NCBI RefSeq assembly: GCF_006716745.1
Contig: NZ_VFPP01000001.1
Coordinates: 7,575,386-7,639,385 of the forward strand
Direction of reading: 5' to 3'
Length of the DNA: 64,000 nt
Origin: Saccharothrix saharensis
GTDB taxonomy: Bacteria > Actinomycetota > Actinomycetes > Mycobacteriales > Pseudonocardiaceae
Every line of letters begins with the position of its first letter. Within the stretch, counting starts at the first letter, position 1. Of the stretch, positions 27,121 to 35,068 are shown in pieces. The position numbers were made by a program, and so were the translations under genes. The notes beneath the pieces are model-generated. The model ran no database searches. It was not told the DNA's origin and saw only the letters and a program-made list of their open reading frames with translations.

Positions 27121-28227
27121 TTACAGCGGGGCGACCCAGTAGGGGGCGACGGTCATGGTGCCGTTGCCCGCGGCGCCGCGCAGGGTGCCGGCGGTGGTGG
27201 TCGAGAGCGTGTACCAGGAGTCGACGTAGTCCGGGTCGTCGGTCCACCAGCCGTCCGGCAGGGCGTTGATGATCGCGTTGACCAGCGGGATGTACGCGCC
27301 GCCGTCGATGATGGTCAGCAACGCCTGGGTCAGCGCGAGGGCGAGGTCGCGGTAGTTGGTGCCGCCGTCCTCCTCCATCATCACGATGTCGGCGAGGTTG
27401 TACTTGTAGTCGGAGAAGTGGACCAGGAGCTGGTTGGGGTAGTAGGTCCTGCCGTCCTCGTCCAGGTAGGGGAGCTGGGCGGTGTCGACCTTGACCTTGC
27501 CGTCCAGGCCGAACCCGGCGGTGATCGTGAAGATCTCCGAGTCGCCCTTGTGCCACGGTTCGTGGTCGTCGTTCAGGTGGATCGACGTGAGCTGCGTGGC
27601 CCAGTAGCCCGCGGCGGGTGTGACGGCCGCTCGTGCGGCGGCGGGGGACAGGCCGCGCTGCGACAGGGTCGAGCGCAGCACCTGCGTGCCCTTGGTCAGC
27701 GCGGTCGCCGTGTCGATCTCGACCAGGTAAACCGGGCGCAGCGGCACGCGGTCCGCGGCCAGCGCGATCCGCCGGCCGGTGCGGTCGTAGGCCGTCACGG
27801 TCGTCGGCGCGTCGTCGGTGGGGGAGGACGCGACCAGCGGCGCGGTGCCGCGGCGCAGCGCGACGGCCATGTCGGCGTGCGCGAGGCGGACGGTGAGCAG
27901 GGACGTGCCGTCCTGCGGCAGTCCCTTGGCGGCGAGGACTTCACGGTCGGCGTCACGCACGGCGCGGCCGAGCGCGGTGCCTTCGGCGGCACGAGCCAGG
28001 AGCACGGGTTCGGTCGAGGTGGCCGGGAGCAGTGCGGACCACCGGGCCTCGTCGGCGAACTCGGCCGCCAGCCGGGCGGCGATCCGGTCGGTGACCGCGG
28101 CGACGGAGTCCGTCGGGGCGGCGGTCTTGGCCGGCGCGGCGTGCGCCGGTGCGACCACCAGTCCGGCGGTGACCGCGAGGGCACCGACCGTCGAGGCCAG
28201 TAATCGGGTGGGGTGCGACGACGACAT
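27121..28227 (-). CDS. Secreted DUF3103-like protein
   Basis: The 368-residue product has a signal peptide (LLASTVGALAVTAGLVVAPAHAAP). A C-terminal half rich in acidic and aromatic residues contains IHLNDDHEPWHKGDSEIFTI, YYPNQLLVHFSDYKYNLADI and MMEEDGGTNYRDLA, which resembles the DUF3103 family found in vibrios and actinomycetes. The asymmetric acidic clusters could bind metal. The N-terminal half is a helical, Ala-rich domain. The function is unknown. The start is the ATG at 28227 with GGCAGG upstream, behind a near-consensus housekeeping promoter. Confidence 0.72.
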   Translation of the reverse strand: MSSSHPTRLLASTVGALAVTAGLVVAPAHAAPAKTAAPTDSVAAVTDRIAARLAAEFADEARWSALLPATSTEPVLLARAAEGTALGRAVRDADREVLAAKGLPQDGTSLLTVRLAHADMAVALRRGTAPLVASSPTDDAPTTVTAYDRTGRRIALAADRVPLRPVYLVEIDTATALTKGTQVLRSTLSQRGLSPAAARAAVTPAAGYWATQLTSIHLNDDHEPWHKGDSEIFTITAGFGLDGKVKVDTAQLPYLDEDGRTYYPNQLLVHFSDYKYNLADIVMMEEDGGTNYRDLALALTQALLTIIDGGAYIPLVNAIINALPDGWWTDDPDYVDSWYTLSTTTAGTLRGAAGNGTMTVAPYWVAPL

Positions 28228-28286
28228 GGGCGTACCTGCCTTTACTCTGCGTGCAGGGATGGGTGGGCAGAGTGACATCTGAAAGA

Positions 28287-28316
28287 ATTACACGTACCGT
28301 CGTCGTCGGTTGTCAA
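28287..28316 (-). promoter_or_regulatory. Sigma-70-type promoter of the DUF3103-like gene
   Basis: On the minus strand TTGACA (28316-28311) and TGTAAT (28292-28287) are separated by 18 bp, with a start codon about 60 bases on. This is the clearest -35/-10 pair I noticed in the window. Confidence 0.6.
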
Positions 28317-28476
28317 TGGGGAACGGGGTACCGCACCACCCGTACGTGCGCAGTGCGGTTCGGCACGTGGGCGGCGTGCGACGAGGTTCCGGTGCCGCGG
28401 GAGAACCGAGGACGGGTCCGGCCAGTCGGCGCCCGGTGGCATCACGGAGAGGGCGCGCTCGGGCCTGCACGTCGAA

Positions 28477-28515
28477 ACGGCGGCTACCGGGCCGGTGTGG
28501 CTCGGTAGCCGCCGT
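28477..28515. terminator. Terminator hairpin after the pectate lyase gene
   Basis: ACGGCGGCTACCG at 28477-28489 pairs exactly with CGGTAGCCGCCGT at 28503-28515 around a 13-base loop, directly beyond the pectate lyase stop. Confidence 0.65.
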
Positions 28516-28529
28516 GCGGAGCCCGGCCG

Positions 28530-30182
28530 CTAGCAGCTGCCGTTCGACTCCTTCATGCCCGTGTTGGCGCCCGCGGTTTGTCCGATGATGGCGGGTACGC
28601 AGTTGGCCGGGTCGAGTCGGAAGCCGTAGGGGATGCTCACGATGGTGGTGGAGGTGACGTCGGGGCCGGCGGGGTTGGTGTCGGTGCCGGGGGCGGACCA
28701 GGTGATGTTGTCGAAGATGTTGCCGTTGACGTGCCAGTAGCCGGCTTCGCTGGTGTAGAAGGTGCCGAGGACGTCTTTGGAGTTCTTGAAGTAGTTGTTG
28801 TCGACCTTGGCCCTGGCTCCGGCTCGGGAGTTGATGCCGGATTCGTTGAGGTTGACGTAGTAGTTGTTGTACATGTGGCCGATGCCGCCGCGGAGCAGGG
28901 GCGTGCGGGAATCGATGTTCTCGTAGAGGTTGTGGTGGTAGGTGACGAAGCCGTTGGAGCGGTCGCTCTCGCTGGAGCCGACGAGGCCGCCGCGGCCGGA
29001 GTTGCGCAGGGTGCTGTAGGACAGGGTGACGTACTGGGTGTCGTCCTTCATGTCGAACAAACCGTCGTAGCCTTCGGACTCGCCGCCGGAGGCGAGCAGG
29101 GTGGTGTGGTCGACCCAGACGTTGCGGACGTTGCTCTCCATGCCGATCGCGTCACCGCCGTTGGACGTGGGAGAACCGGACTTCTTGACGTTGCGGATCG
29201 TCACGTTGCGGATGATGATGTTGCGCGACTCGCGGATGTGGATGCCGAGCTGGTCGAAGACCGCTCCGCTGCCGACGCCGATGATCGTGACGTTGCTGAT
29301 CTGCTTGAGCTCGATCACGCCGGCGGCGGTGGAGCAGCTGTCGCCGGAGACCTTGGCCGTGTTGCCGTGGTTGATGGTGCCCTCGACCTCGATGATGATC
29401 GGGGTGCTGCTGCTGGCGCGGCTGCACAGGGCCTGGTGGATCTGGGTTCCCGAGGTGGCCCTGACCCTGGCCCCGCCCTGGCCACCGGTGGTCCCGCCGT
29501 TCTGCGACGCGTATCCGGTCGCGACACCCGCCGGCGGATTCGACGTCGAGGTGGTGGTCGTGGTCGACGTGGTGGTGGACGTCGACGTGGACGTGGAGGT
29601 CGACGTCGTGGTCGTCACCCCGTTGGCCGGGGTCAGCGTCCACTGCTTGGTGGGCACGCTGTCGCAGGAGTTGATCTGCACGCCGGCGCCGACGGCGGTG
29701 GAGCCGTCCTTGATGTTCATGCACTTGGTGCTGTTGGTGTCGACCAGGCGGTAGTTGCCACCGCTCGCGGTCACCGTCCAGGTCTGGCCCGCGCCGCCGG
29801 TGCACGCGACCTGCTGGACCGCCTTGCCCGCCGACGTGGACGCGCCCTGCACGCCGACGCACAGGCCCGTGGCGACCGAGCTGATCCGGTACCCGCCGCT
29901 GACCGCCGTGAGCGTCCACTGCTGGCTGCCGGCGGTGCCGCACGACGCCTGCTGGAGCTGGACGCCCGCGGTCGAGGTCCCGTTGGGAACGTCGAGGCAG
30001 TGCCCGCTGCCCACGTTCTTCACCGTGTACGTGCCCGCGCCGATCGCCGCCGAAGCGGTCGTGACCGGCCAGGCGACGAGCGTGGCGGCCAACGCCGTGA
30101 CGCCCGCCGCCGCTGCCGCGCCCGCGCGCCATCGCGCGCGGCGCGGTCGTGCGGCGCGCGTGGTGGGAGGTTCAACATTCAT
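28530..30182 (-). CDS. Secreted pectate lyase (PL1) with ricin-type lectin domain
   Basis: The 550-residue enzyme has a signal peptide (to about residue 46, ending TTASAAI). A ricin-type beta-trefoil (CBM13) at about 47-185 shows three QQWTL/GQTWTV repeats (GTAGSQQWTLT, GGAGQTWTVT, TKQWTLTP). A pure Thr/Ser linker spans about 188-215. The PL1 parallel beta-helix runs from about 220 to the end, with the signatures NVTIIGVGSGAVF, IIIRNVTIRNVK, NVWVDHTTLLA, YDGLFDMKDDTQYVTLSYS and YHHNLYENIDSRTPLLRGG. Members cleave polygalacturonate by beta-elimination with calcium. The asparagine ladders and the Arg in RTPLLR are intact, so it should be active. It belongs with the GH62 enzyme in plant cell-wall degradation. 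Confidence 0.95.
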   Translation of the reverse strand: MNVEPPTTRAARPRRARWRAGAAAAAGVTALAATLVAWPVTTASAAIGAGTYTVKNVGSGHCLDVPNGTSTAGVQLQQASCGTAGSQQWTLTAVSGGYRISSVATGLCVGVQGASTSAGKAVQQVACTGGAGQTWTVTASGGNYRLVDTNSTKCMNIKDGSTAVGAGVQINSCDSVPTKQWTLTPANGVTTTTSTSTSTSTSTTTSTTTTTSTSNPPAGVATGYASQNGGTTGGQGGARVRATSGTQIHQALCSRASSSTPIIIEVEGTINHGNTAKVSGDSCSTAAGVIELKQISNVTIIGVGSGAVFDQLGIHIRESRNIIIRNVTIRNVKKSGSPTSNGGDAIGMESNVRNVWVDHTTLLASGGESEGYDGLFDMKDDTQYVTLSYSTLRNSGRGGLVGSSESDRSNGFVTYHHNLYENIDSRTPLLRGGIGHMYNNYYVNLNESGINSRAGARAKVDNNYFKNSKDVLGTFYTSEAGYWHVNGNIFDNITWSAPGTDTNPAGPDVTSTTIVSIPYGFRLDPANCVPAIIGQTAGANTGMKESNGSC

Positions 30183-30762
30183 CGACTACTCCGATTCTGG
30201 CTTACCCGGACGCCGGAACTGGCGCTGGCGACTATTCACGCTGGGCGGAACCCGCCGACGAGAAATCCACCGGCACGCCGTGGTCAATGCCACGCGTCCG
30301 AAGTGCTTCCTCACCTCGTTGTGGGAAATCGCCTCCTCGTCGAATGTTAGATGGCGCGCAAGTGGCCGGTCAACGACGGTTTCGGCGGTGGGTGTCCGCT
30401 GAGTGTCGAATGCGATCGAACGTCCAGCTCAAGAGTGGTCGAACCGATCATCCACCGACTGCGGCATCAATGTGGGCGGTCATACTCGTGAACAGGATCG
30501 GCAGCGGCTGATCACACTTGTGAACAATTGAGCCGCCGGCGGTCGCATTCCGTCTCCCCGTGGCCCGCCGGAAGCCGGTGTCGACGCCTCGGCGTCCGGT
30601 CACCCCGGCGCCGGCACGGTAGAACGCGCGTGCGGGCATGCGAACCGCCATCAGGCGCGGGTCGGGTCGATCGCGGCCACCGGACGGGGAGGCGCAACAC
30701 CCGGTCCGCTGCGCGCGTTCTGCCCCGTACGCGCGCAACGGCTCGTGGAACCGTTGACGGGT
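30183..30762. other. Regulatory intergenic region upstream of the pectate lyase gene
   Basis: No recognisable protein is encoded in these 580 bases. Two direct 11-bp repeats, ACTCGTGAACA at 30484-30494 and ACTTGTGAACA at 30516-30526, lie 32 bp apart, about three helical turns, and could be sites for a dimeric or tandem-binding regulator. The pectate lyase promoter must lie here. Confidence 0.45.
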
Positions 30763-30972
30763 TCAGAGGGGGCGTCGCATGGTCCAGAAGAGCCAATTGT
30801 CGTAAGCCGCGCACGCGGCTACGTCCCAGCCGCGGGTGCCCATCGCGGTCAACACCTTCGTCACCTCGGGAAAACTGCCCGTGACGAAATCCTCCTGACC
30901 TCCGGGGTGGGTGATCCGGATGGAGTGTTCCGTCCACAGCCATTCGATGGTGCAGAACTCGAACGTGAGCAT
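30763..30972 (-). CDS. Small DUF4177-like protein
   Basis: The 69-residue product (MLTFEFCTIEWLWTEHSIRI...) has the small alpha/beta pattern of DUF4177-like proteins: an aromatic first strand, a helix containing VTKVLTAMGTRGWDVAA in place of the usual LNxLGxEGWE, and a last strand ending WTMRRPL. The ATG at 30972 follows AGGAAG; a TTG at 31011 would add 13 residues. It is transcribed divergently from the kinase-helicase operon across 170 bp. Function is unknown; it might be part of, or control, that operon. Confidence 0.55.
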   Translation of the reverse strand: MLTFEFCTIEWLWTEHSIRITHPGGQEDFVTGSFPEVTKVLTAMGTRGWDVAACAAYDNWLFWTMRRPL

Positions 30973-31141
30973 CGACTGTCCACTTCCTGTGTCGCCGTTT
31001 CGGTCGGACAATTACGGTATCGGAACCGGGCATGCTACATGGCCTGTTCCGGCCCCGGGGGCGGCCTCGACCGCAGATTTGCGGCTCTGATCAGCCCGGT
31101 CGCGGCTAATCTGTGATTCTCAATCGAGAGTCCGGTCGGCC

Positions 31142-32146
31142 GTGAGTGGTGAAGTGGAAGAACAAATCCAGACCCCGTCGGGGACGAGCAGCACTCACAA
31201 CGCGGTGCACGGCCCCGTCAGCGGTTCCCTGGTCCAAGCGGGCAACATCTACGGTGGTGTGCACTACCACCAGGTCGGCTCGTCGCCCGAGTCCCCGGCA
31301 CCGGATCGGACCGACCGCCGGCGGTCCGGGTTGGGGCCTGAGGTCGAGGTCGGCGCCGTCACGTACCTCGTGCACGAACAACCGGCAGGTGCTCGGCCGA
31401 CAGGTGACAGCGGCGCCGTCGTCCGGCAGGCGCGGTGCTCGGGACTGGCGCCCCGGGACGGGTTCGGCTGGTTGCGCCGGATCGATGTGCGAGTTGCCAC
31501 GCCGCTCACCCGACAGGTGCAGCAGGCACTGGCCGCGGAACACGACCTCCTGCGCCGGCTGTCGGGCGGAGTACCGGGACTGCCCGCGGTGCTCCAGTTC
31601 GTCGAGGACCCGGGCGGCACCACCACGCTCGTGACCCGGTGGCCGGAAACGCGGTCGCGCCGTCCCTGTGACCCCCTCGACGCCTTGCTGCTCAACGGAC
31701 CGGTGCGCGATCCGGGTGTCCTTTCGCGGGTGCGCCGGGCACTGGCCGGGCTGTGCGCCACACTCGACGCGCTGCACTCCCGTCGAGTCGTGCACGGCGC
31801 ACTGACTCCGGCCGGGTTGCTGATGCGCGACGACGGCGCGCTCCTGCTGCGGGATCTCGGCCGAACCGATCCGACACCGCCCGAGTACCCCGCCCCCGAA
31901 CAACTCGAACGCGCCGCCGCAGGTCCGTGGACGGACGTGCACCAGGTCGGAGCCATCGCCCACCACCTGGTCACCGGCCGACCTCCGAGCCCTCGCGCGG
32001 CGTTGCCCGTCCGACGTTGGGAACCCGGCATCCCCGCCGACCTCGCCGAGGCCATCGACGCGGCCCTGGTCGCGGATCCCGCGAAGCGCCTGAGCGCCGC
32101 GGTGCTCGGGACGCGGTTGCGCGGCCTCGCCCATCCCACTCGCTGA
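31142..32146 (+). CDS. Degenerate protein kinase-like protein with conflict-type N-terminal motif
   Basis: The 334-residue product begins with a flexible segment holding HNAVHGPVSGSLVQAG and NIYGGVHYHQ (residues about 19-43). This resembles short N-terminal motifs found in many actinobacterial NTPase, helicase and protease conflict proteins. The rest looks like the C-lobe-rich fold of a Ser/Thr kinase: a helix-rich LAGLCATLDALHSRRVVHGA near 205-220, then LLMRDDGALLLRDLGR near 225-240, and an activation/APE-like PPEYPAPEQLE with WTDVHQVGAIAHHLVTGRPP. The HRDLKP motif reads HGALTP, so the catalytic Asp is gone, and DFG reads DLG. It is therefore a likely pseudokinase that may bind nucleotide or another protein. 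GTG at 31142 is the chosen start; GTG at 31154 is an alternative. It is the first gene of a three-gene operon with the helicase. Confidence 0.7.
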   Translation: MSGEVEEQIQTPSGTSSTHNAVHGPVSGSLVQAGNIYGGVHYHQVGSSPESPAPDRTDRRRSGLGPEVEVGAVTYLVHEQPAGARPTGDSGAVVRQARCSGLAPRDGFGWLRRIDVRVATPLTRQVQQALAAEHDLLRRLSGGVPGLPAVLQFVEDPGGTTTLVTRWPETRSRRPCDPLDALLLNGPVRDPGVLSRVRRALAGLCATLDALHSRRVVHGALTPAGLLMRDDGALLLRDLGRTDPTPPEYPAPEQLERAAAGPWTDVHQVGAIAHHLVTGRPPSPRAALPVRRWEPGIPADLAEAIDAALVADPAKRLSAAVLGTRLRGLAHPTR

Positions 32147-32155
32147 AGGAGCACG

Positions 32156-35068
32156 GTGCGTTCCGTCCAGTTGGCCCTCACCGGGGTGATCCACGTCGTC
32201 GCATCCGCCGAAGACGACCACCGGCTGCGGGAGAAGACGCGCAACCACCCCGGGCTGCCGCAGAGCGTCGCCCAAGTGGTGGCCGAGCTGTCGGCCTCAC
32301 GGGCCGGAGTGCCCGCGACGGTGGACGAGCCCAACCGGTGGAACGGCAGGCGCACGCTGCTGGTCTACGGCACAGCCTGGTCGGTCCGGCTGGAGCCCAC
32401 CCACTCCGGGCGCGGGTACAAGGTGAAGTGGGTCGACCCGCTCCGGATCAGGGACCACCACCGGCTCGCCCGGCACTTCCTGTCGCTGCGCGCGACCGGT
32501 TGGCGGCACGTGGACAGCCTGCGCGAACTGCGCGAAGGCGCCCGCTCGTTCTGGCCGCAGATCGAGCAGCAGTGGGAATGGCTCGTGCGGTCGCAGGCCG
32601 ACGCATCGCCGGCTCCCGCCCTCCCGCCCCACCACACCGCGTTCCTCGACACCGTCGAACAGGTCGTCGACGCGGGTGAGCGGGTCGCCGTGGCGGCTGC
32701 GAGCGGGGAGCGGCCCCACCCCTACCGCGACGTGGCGCCGGTCGGCGAGCAGCGGCAGGGCACGCACGCCGTGTACGGCTTCGCGCTCGGCGGGGCCGGC
32801 GCACCGGAGGAGGGCGCCTTCGTCCAAGTCAAGGGCTACGACGAGCACCGCGGCCAAGTGGTGCGGTTGGACGGCCGAGTGGCGACCGTCCGGTTCGACG
32901 AAGCCGTGGACTGGAAGCTGCTGCCGAAGACCGGTGAGCTGGAGACCACCACGAGCACGGTGGTGTTCAAGAAGCAGCGAGAGGCGATCACCGCCCTGCG
33001 CGACCGGCGGACCCGCAACCCGCACCTGCTGACCGCCTTGGTCGACGCCCGCACCCGGCCACTGGGCGAGGCACCGGACACCCCGACCGAGGAGCTCGAC
33101 CCGGACCAGCTCCGGGCGTTCCGCAGAGCCTTGGCCGTCGAGGACCTGTTGCTGGTGCTCGGTCCGCCGGGCACCGGCAAGACCCGGGTGATCAGCCAGG
33201 TCGCACAAGCGGCGGGACGTGGGGACGGGTGGACGCGGCAGCCCCAGCGGGTGCTCGTCACCTCGCACTCCAACCGGGCCGTGGACAACATCCTGCCCAG
33301 GCTGCCACCGGACCTCGTGGTGGTGCGGGTCGGCAACGCCGGCACCGTGACCGAGGAGGGTCGCCCCTACTTGCTGGACGAGCAGGCGCGGCAGTTGCGC
33401 GGCCAGGTGCTCGCGGGCGTCGACCGGGGGTTGCGCGAGTTCGCCGACCTGGAGGTCGCGCGGAGGTGGACCGAGGAGCTGGCCGATCGGGTGGACGCCC
33501 TGCTGGCCGCGTACACCGAGGTGGACGAGGCGCACGCCGGCGTCGCGGCGGCCCGGCGCGCCGCCGGGGGACCCGCCCAAGCCCGGGTGGACGAGGTAGA
33601 GGCCGTGCTGGCCGATCTCGACCGGCGGTCGGCTCGCGCGCACCGGGCGGGGGAACGGGTCACGCGACTCGGTCGGATCCCGCTCCTCGGCTGGTGGGCC
33701 CGGTGGCGGGGTGCCGCGCTCCGGTCACGAGCCCAGCGACTCGATGCGGCCCGGCACGGCCATGGCGAGGAACTGCGTCACGCCCGGCGGCACTTGGAGG
33801 CCGTCACCGAACAGGCGCCCGCGGTGCGCCACGGGATGTCGGTGCTGGCGCAGCGGTGGGAGCAGGCGGAGAAGACGCGGGAATCCGCGTTCCTCGCAGC
33901 CCACGCGTCGCGTGCGGCGATCGGGGGTTCCGAGCCGCCACCCGTGGTCCGCGACACCTCGGACCCGGCGGCGGTCCGGCACGACCTGCCGGCCCTCGTG
34001 TCGTGGCTGCGCGCGCGACTGCCACTGCTCCACGCCCGTGCGCGCCTGCTCGGGGATTGGCACCGGGAGGTTTCCGGGGCCACCACACAACTGCACCCCG
34101 AGCTGATCCGCTACGCCCACGTCGTGGCGGCCACCACGATCGGCACGGCGTCCCGACCGGAGCTGTCGGACGTGGAGTTCGACCTGGCGATCGTCGACGA
34201 GGCCGGGCAGATCGGCACCGCCGACCTGCTGGTGCCGCTGGTACGGGCCCGGCGGGCGGTGCTGGTCGGCGACCAGCAGCAGCTACCGCCGTTCCTCGAC
34301 TCCGAGGTCGAGGCCTGGGGCCAGGACGTGGGAGACCCGCGCATCCGGGCCCTGCTCGCGCAGAGCGCGCTCGAACAGCTGATGGACCGCCTGCCGCAGG
34401 TGAACGTCGTGCCGCTGACGTGGCAGCGGCGGATGCCCGCGGTCATCGCCGAGTTCAGCTCGCGGGTCTTCTACGGCGGCAGGTTGCGCACCGCCGGCAC
34501 GCGCGTGCACGACGACACCGTGTTCGGCAGCCCACTGGTGTTCGTCGACACCGCGCGGCTGCCCGTGCAGCAGCGGCGTGAACAACCGGCCGGCCGGCGG
34601 GAGCACCGGCGGAACGGCTACCACAACCCGGCCGAGTCGCTGCTGTTGTCGCGGTTGGCCGCGCACTACGACGCGACCGGCCGCGAGTGGGCGGTGATCG
34701 TGCCCTACAGCGCGCAGGTCAAGGCGATCACCGCCGCGATCGTGGAGCTGATCGGCAAGGAGAGCCACGTGCGGCTGAACGTCGGCTCCGTCGACTCGTT
34801 CCAGGGCGGCGAGCGCCAGGTGGTCCTCTACGGCTTCACCCGCAGCAACCAGGACGGCAACGTGGGCTTCCTGCGCGAACTGCGGCGCACCAACGTCGCG
34901 TTCACCCGGGCCAAGGAGCAGCTCGTGCTCGTCGGTGACCTGGACACGTTGACGATGGCGCGCAACGGCGGGTTCCGCGACCTCGCGCGGGCGCTGCGCG
35001 ATCACGTGGCGACGGTGGGCGAGATCAGGCAGTACGAGGAAGTCCTCAGCCGGATCGGTGGGCGATGA
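32156..35068 (+). CDS. UPF1/DNA2-like superfamily 1 helicase
   Basis: The 970-residue ATPase starts at a GTG nine bases after the pseudokinase stop, with AAGGAG between. Residues 1-260 are an uncharacterised accessory domain, including a small beta-barrel-like part (VQVKGYDEHRGQVVRLDGRV) near 220-250. SF1 motifs follow: Q-motif region LDPDQLRAFRRAL, Walker A GPPGTGKT at 336-343, Ia VTSHSNRAVDNIL, Walker B DEAGQ at 681-685, III LVGDQQQLPPF, IV TWQRRMP, V VGSVDSFQGGERQVV and VI NVAFTRAKEQL. A long Arg/Ala/Glu-rich coiled-coil insertion spans about 440-640 between Ia and II. This is the COG1112-like class seen in DNA/RNA-targeting defence systems; RNA versus DNA use cannot be told. All catalytic motifs are intact. 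It shares four bases with the next gene. Confidence 0.9.
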   Translation: MRSVQLALTGVIHVVASAEDDHRLREKTRNHPGLPQSVAQVVAELSASRAGVPATVDEPNRWNGRRTLLVYGTAWSVRLEPTHSGRGYKVKWVDPLRIRDHHRLARHFLSLRATGWRHVDSLRELREGARSFWPQIEQQWEWLVRSQADASPAPALPPHHTAFLDTVEQVVDAGERVAVAAASGERPHPYRDVAPVGEQRQGTHAVYGFALGGAGAPEEGAFVQVKGYDEHRGQVVRLDGRVATVRFDEAVDWKLLPKTGELETTTSTVVFKKQREAITALRDRRTRNPHLLTALVDARTRPLGEAPDTPTEELDPDQLRAFRRALAVEDLLLVLGPPGTGKTRVISQVAQAAGRGDGWTRQPQRVLVTSHSNRAVDNILPRLPPDLVVVRVGNAGTVTEEGRPYLLDEQARQLRGQVLAGVDRGLREFADLEVARRWTEELADRVDALLAAYTEVDEAHAGVAAARRAAGGPAQARVDEVEAVLADLDRRSARAHRAGERVTRLGRIPLLGWWARWRGAALRSRAQRLDAARHGHGEELRHARRHLEAVTEQAPAVRHGMSVLAQRWEQAEKTRESAFLAAHASRAAIGGSEPPPVVRDTSDPAAVRHDLPALVSWLRARLPLLHARARLLGDWHREVSGATTQLHPELIRYAHVVAATTIGTASRPELSDVEFDLAIVDEAGQIGTADLLVPLVRARRAVLVGDQQQLPPFLDSEVEAWGQDVGDPRIRALLAQSALEQLMDRLPQVNVVPLTWQRRMPAVIAEFSSRVFYGGRLRTAGTRVHDDTVFGSPLVFVDTARLPVQQRREQPAGRREHRRNGYHNPAESLLLSRLAAHYDATGREWAVIVPYSAQVKAITAAIVELIGKESHVRLNVGSVDSFQGGERQVVLYGFTRSNQDGNVGFLRELRRTNVAFTRAKEQLVLVGDLDTLTMARNGGFRDLARALRDHVATVGEIRQYEEVLSRIGGR

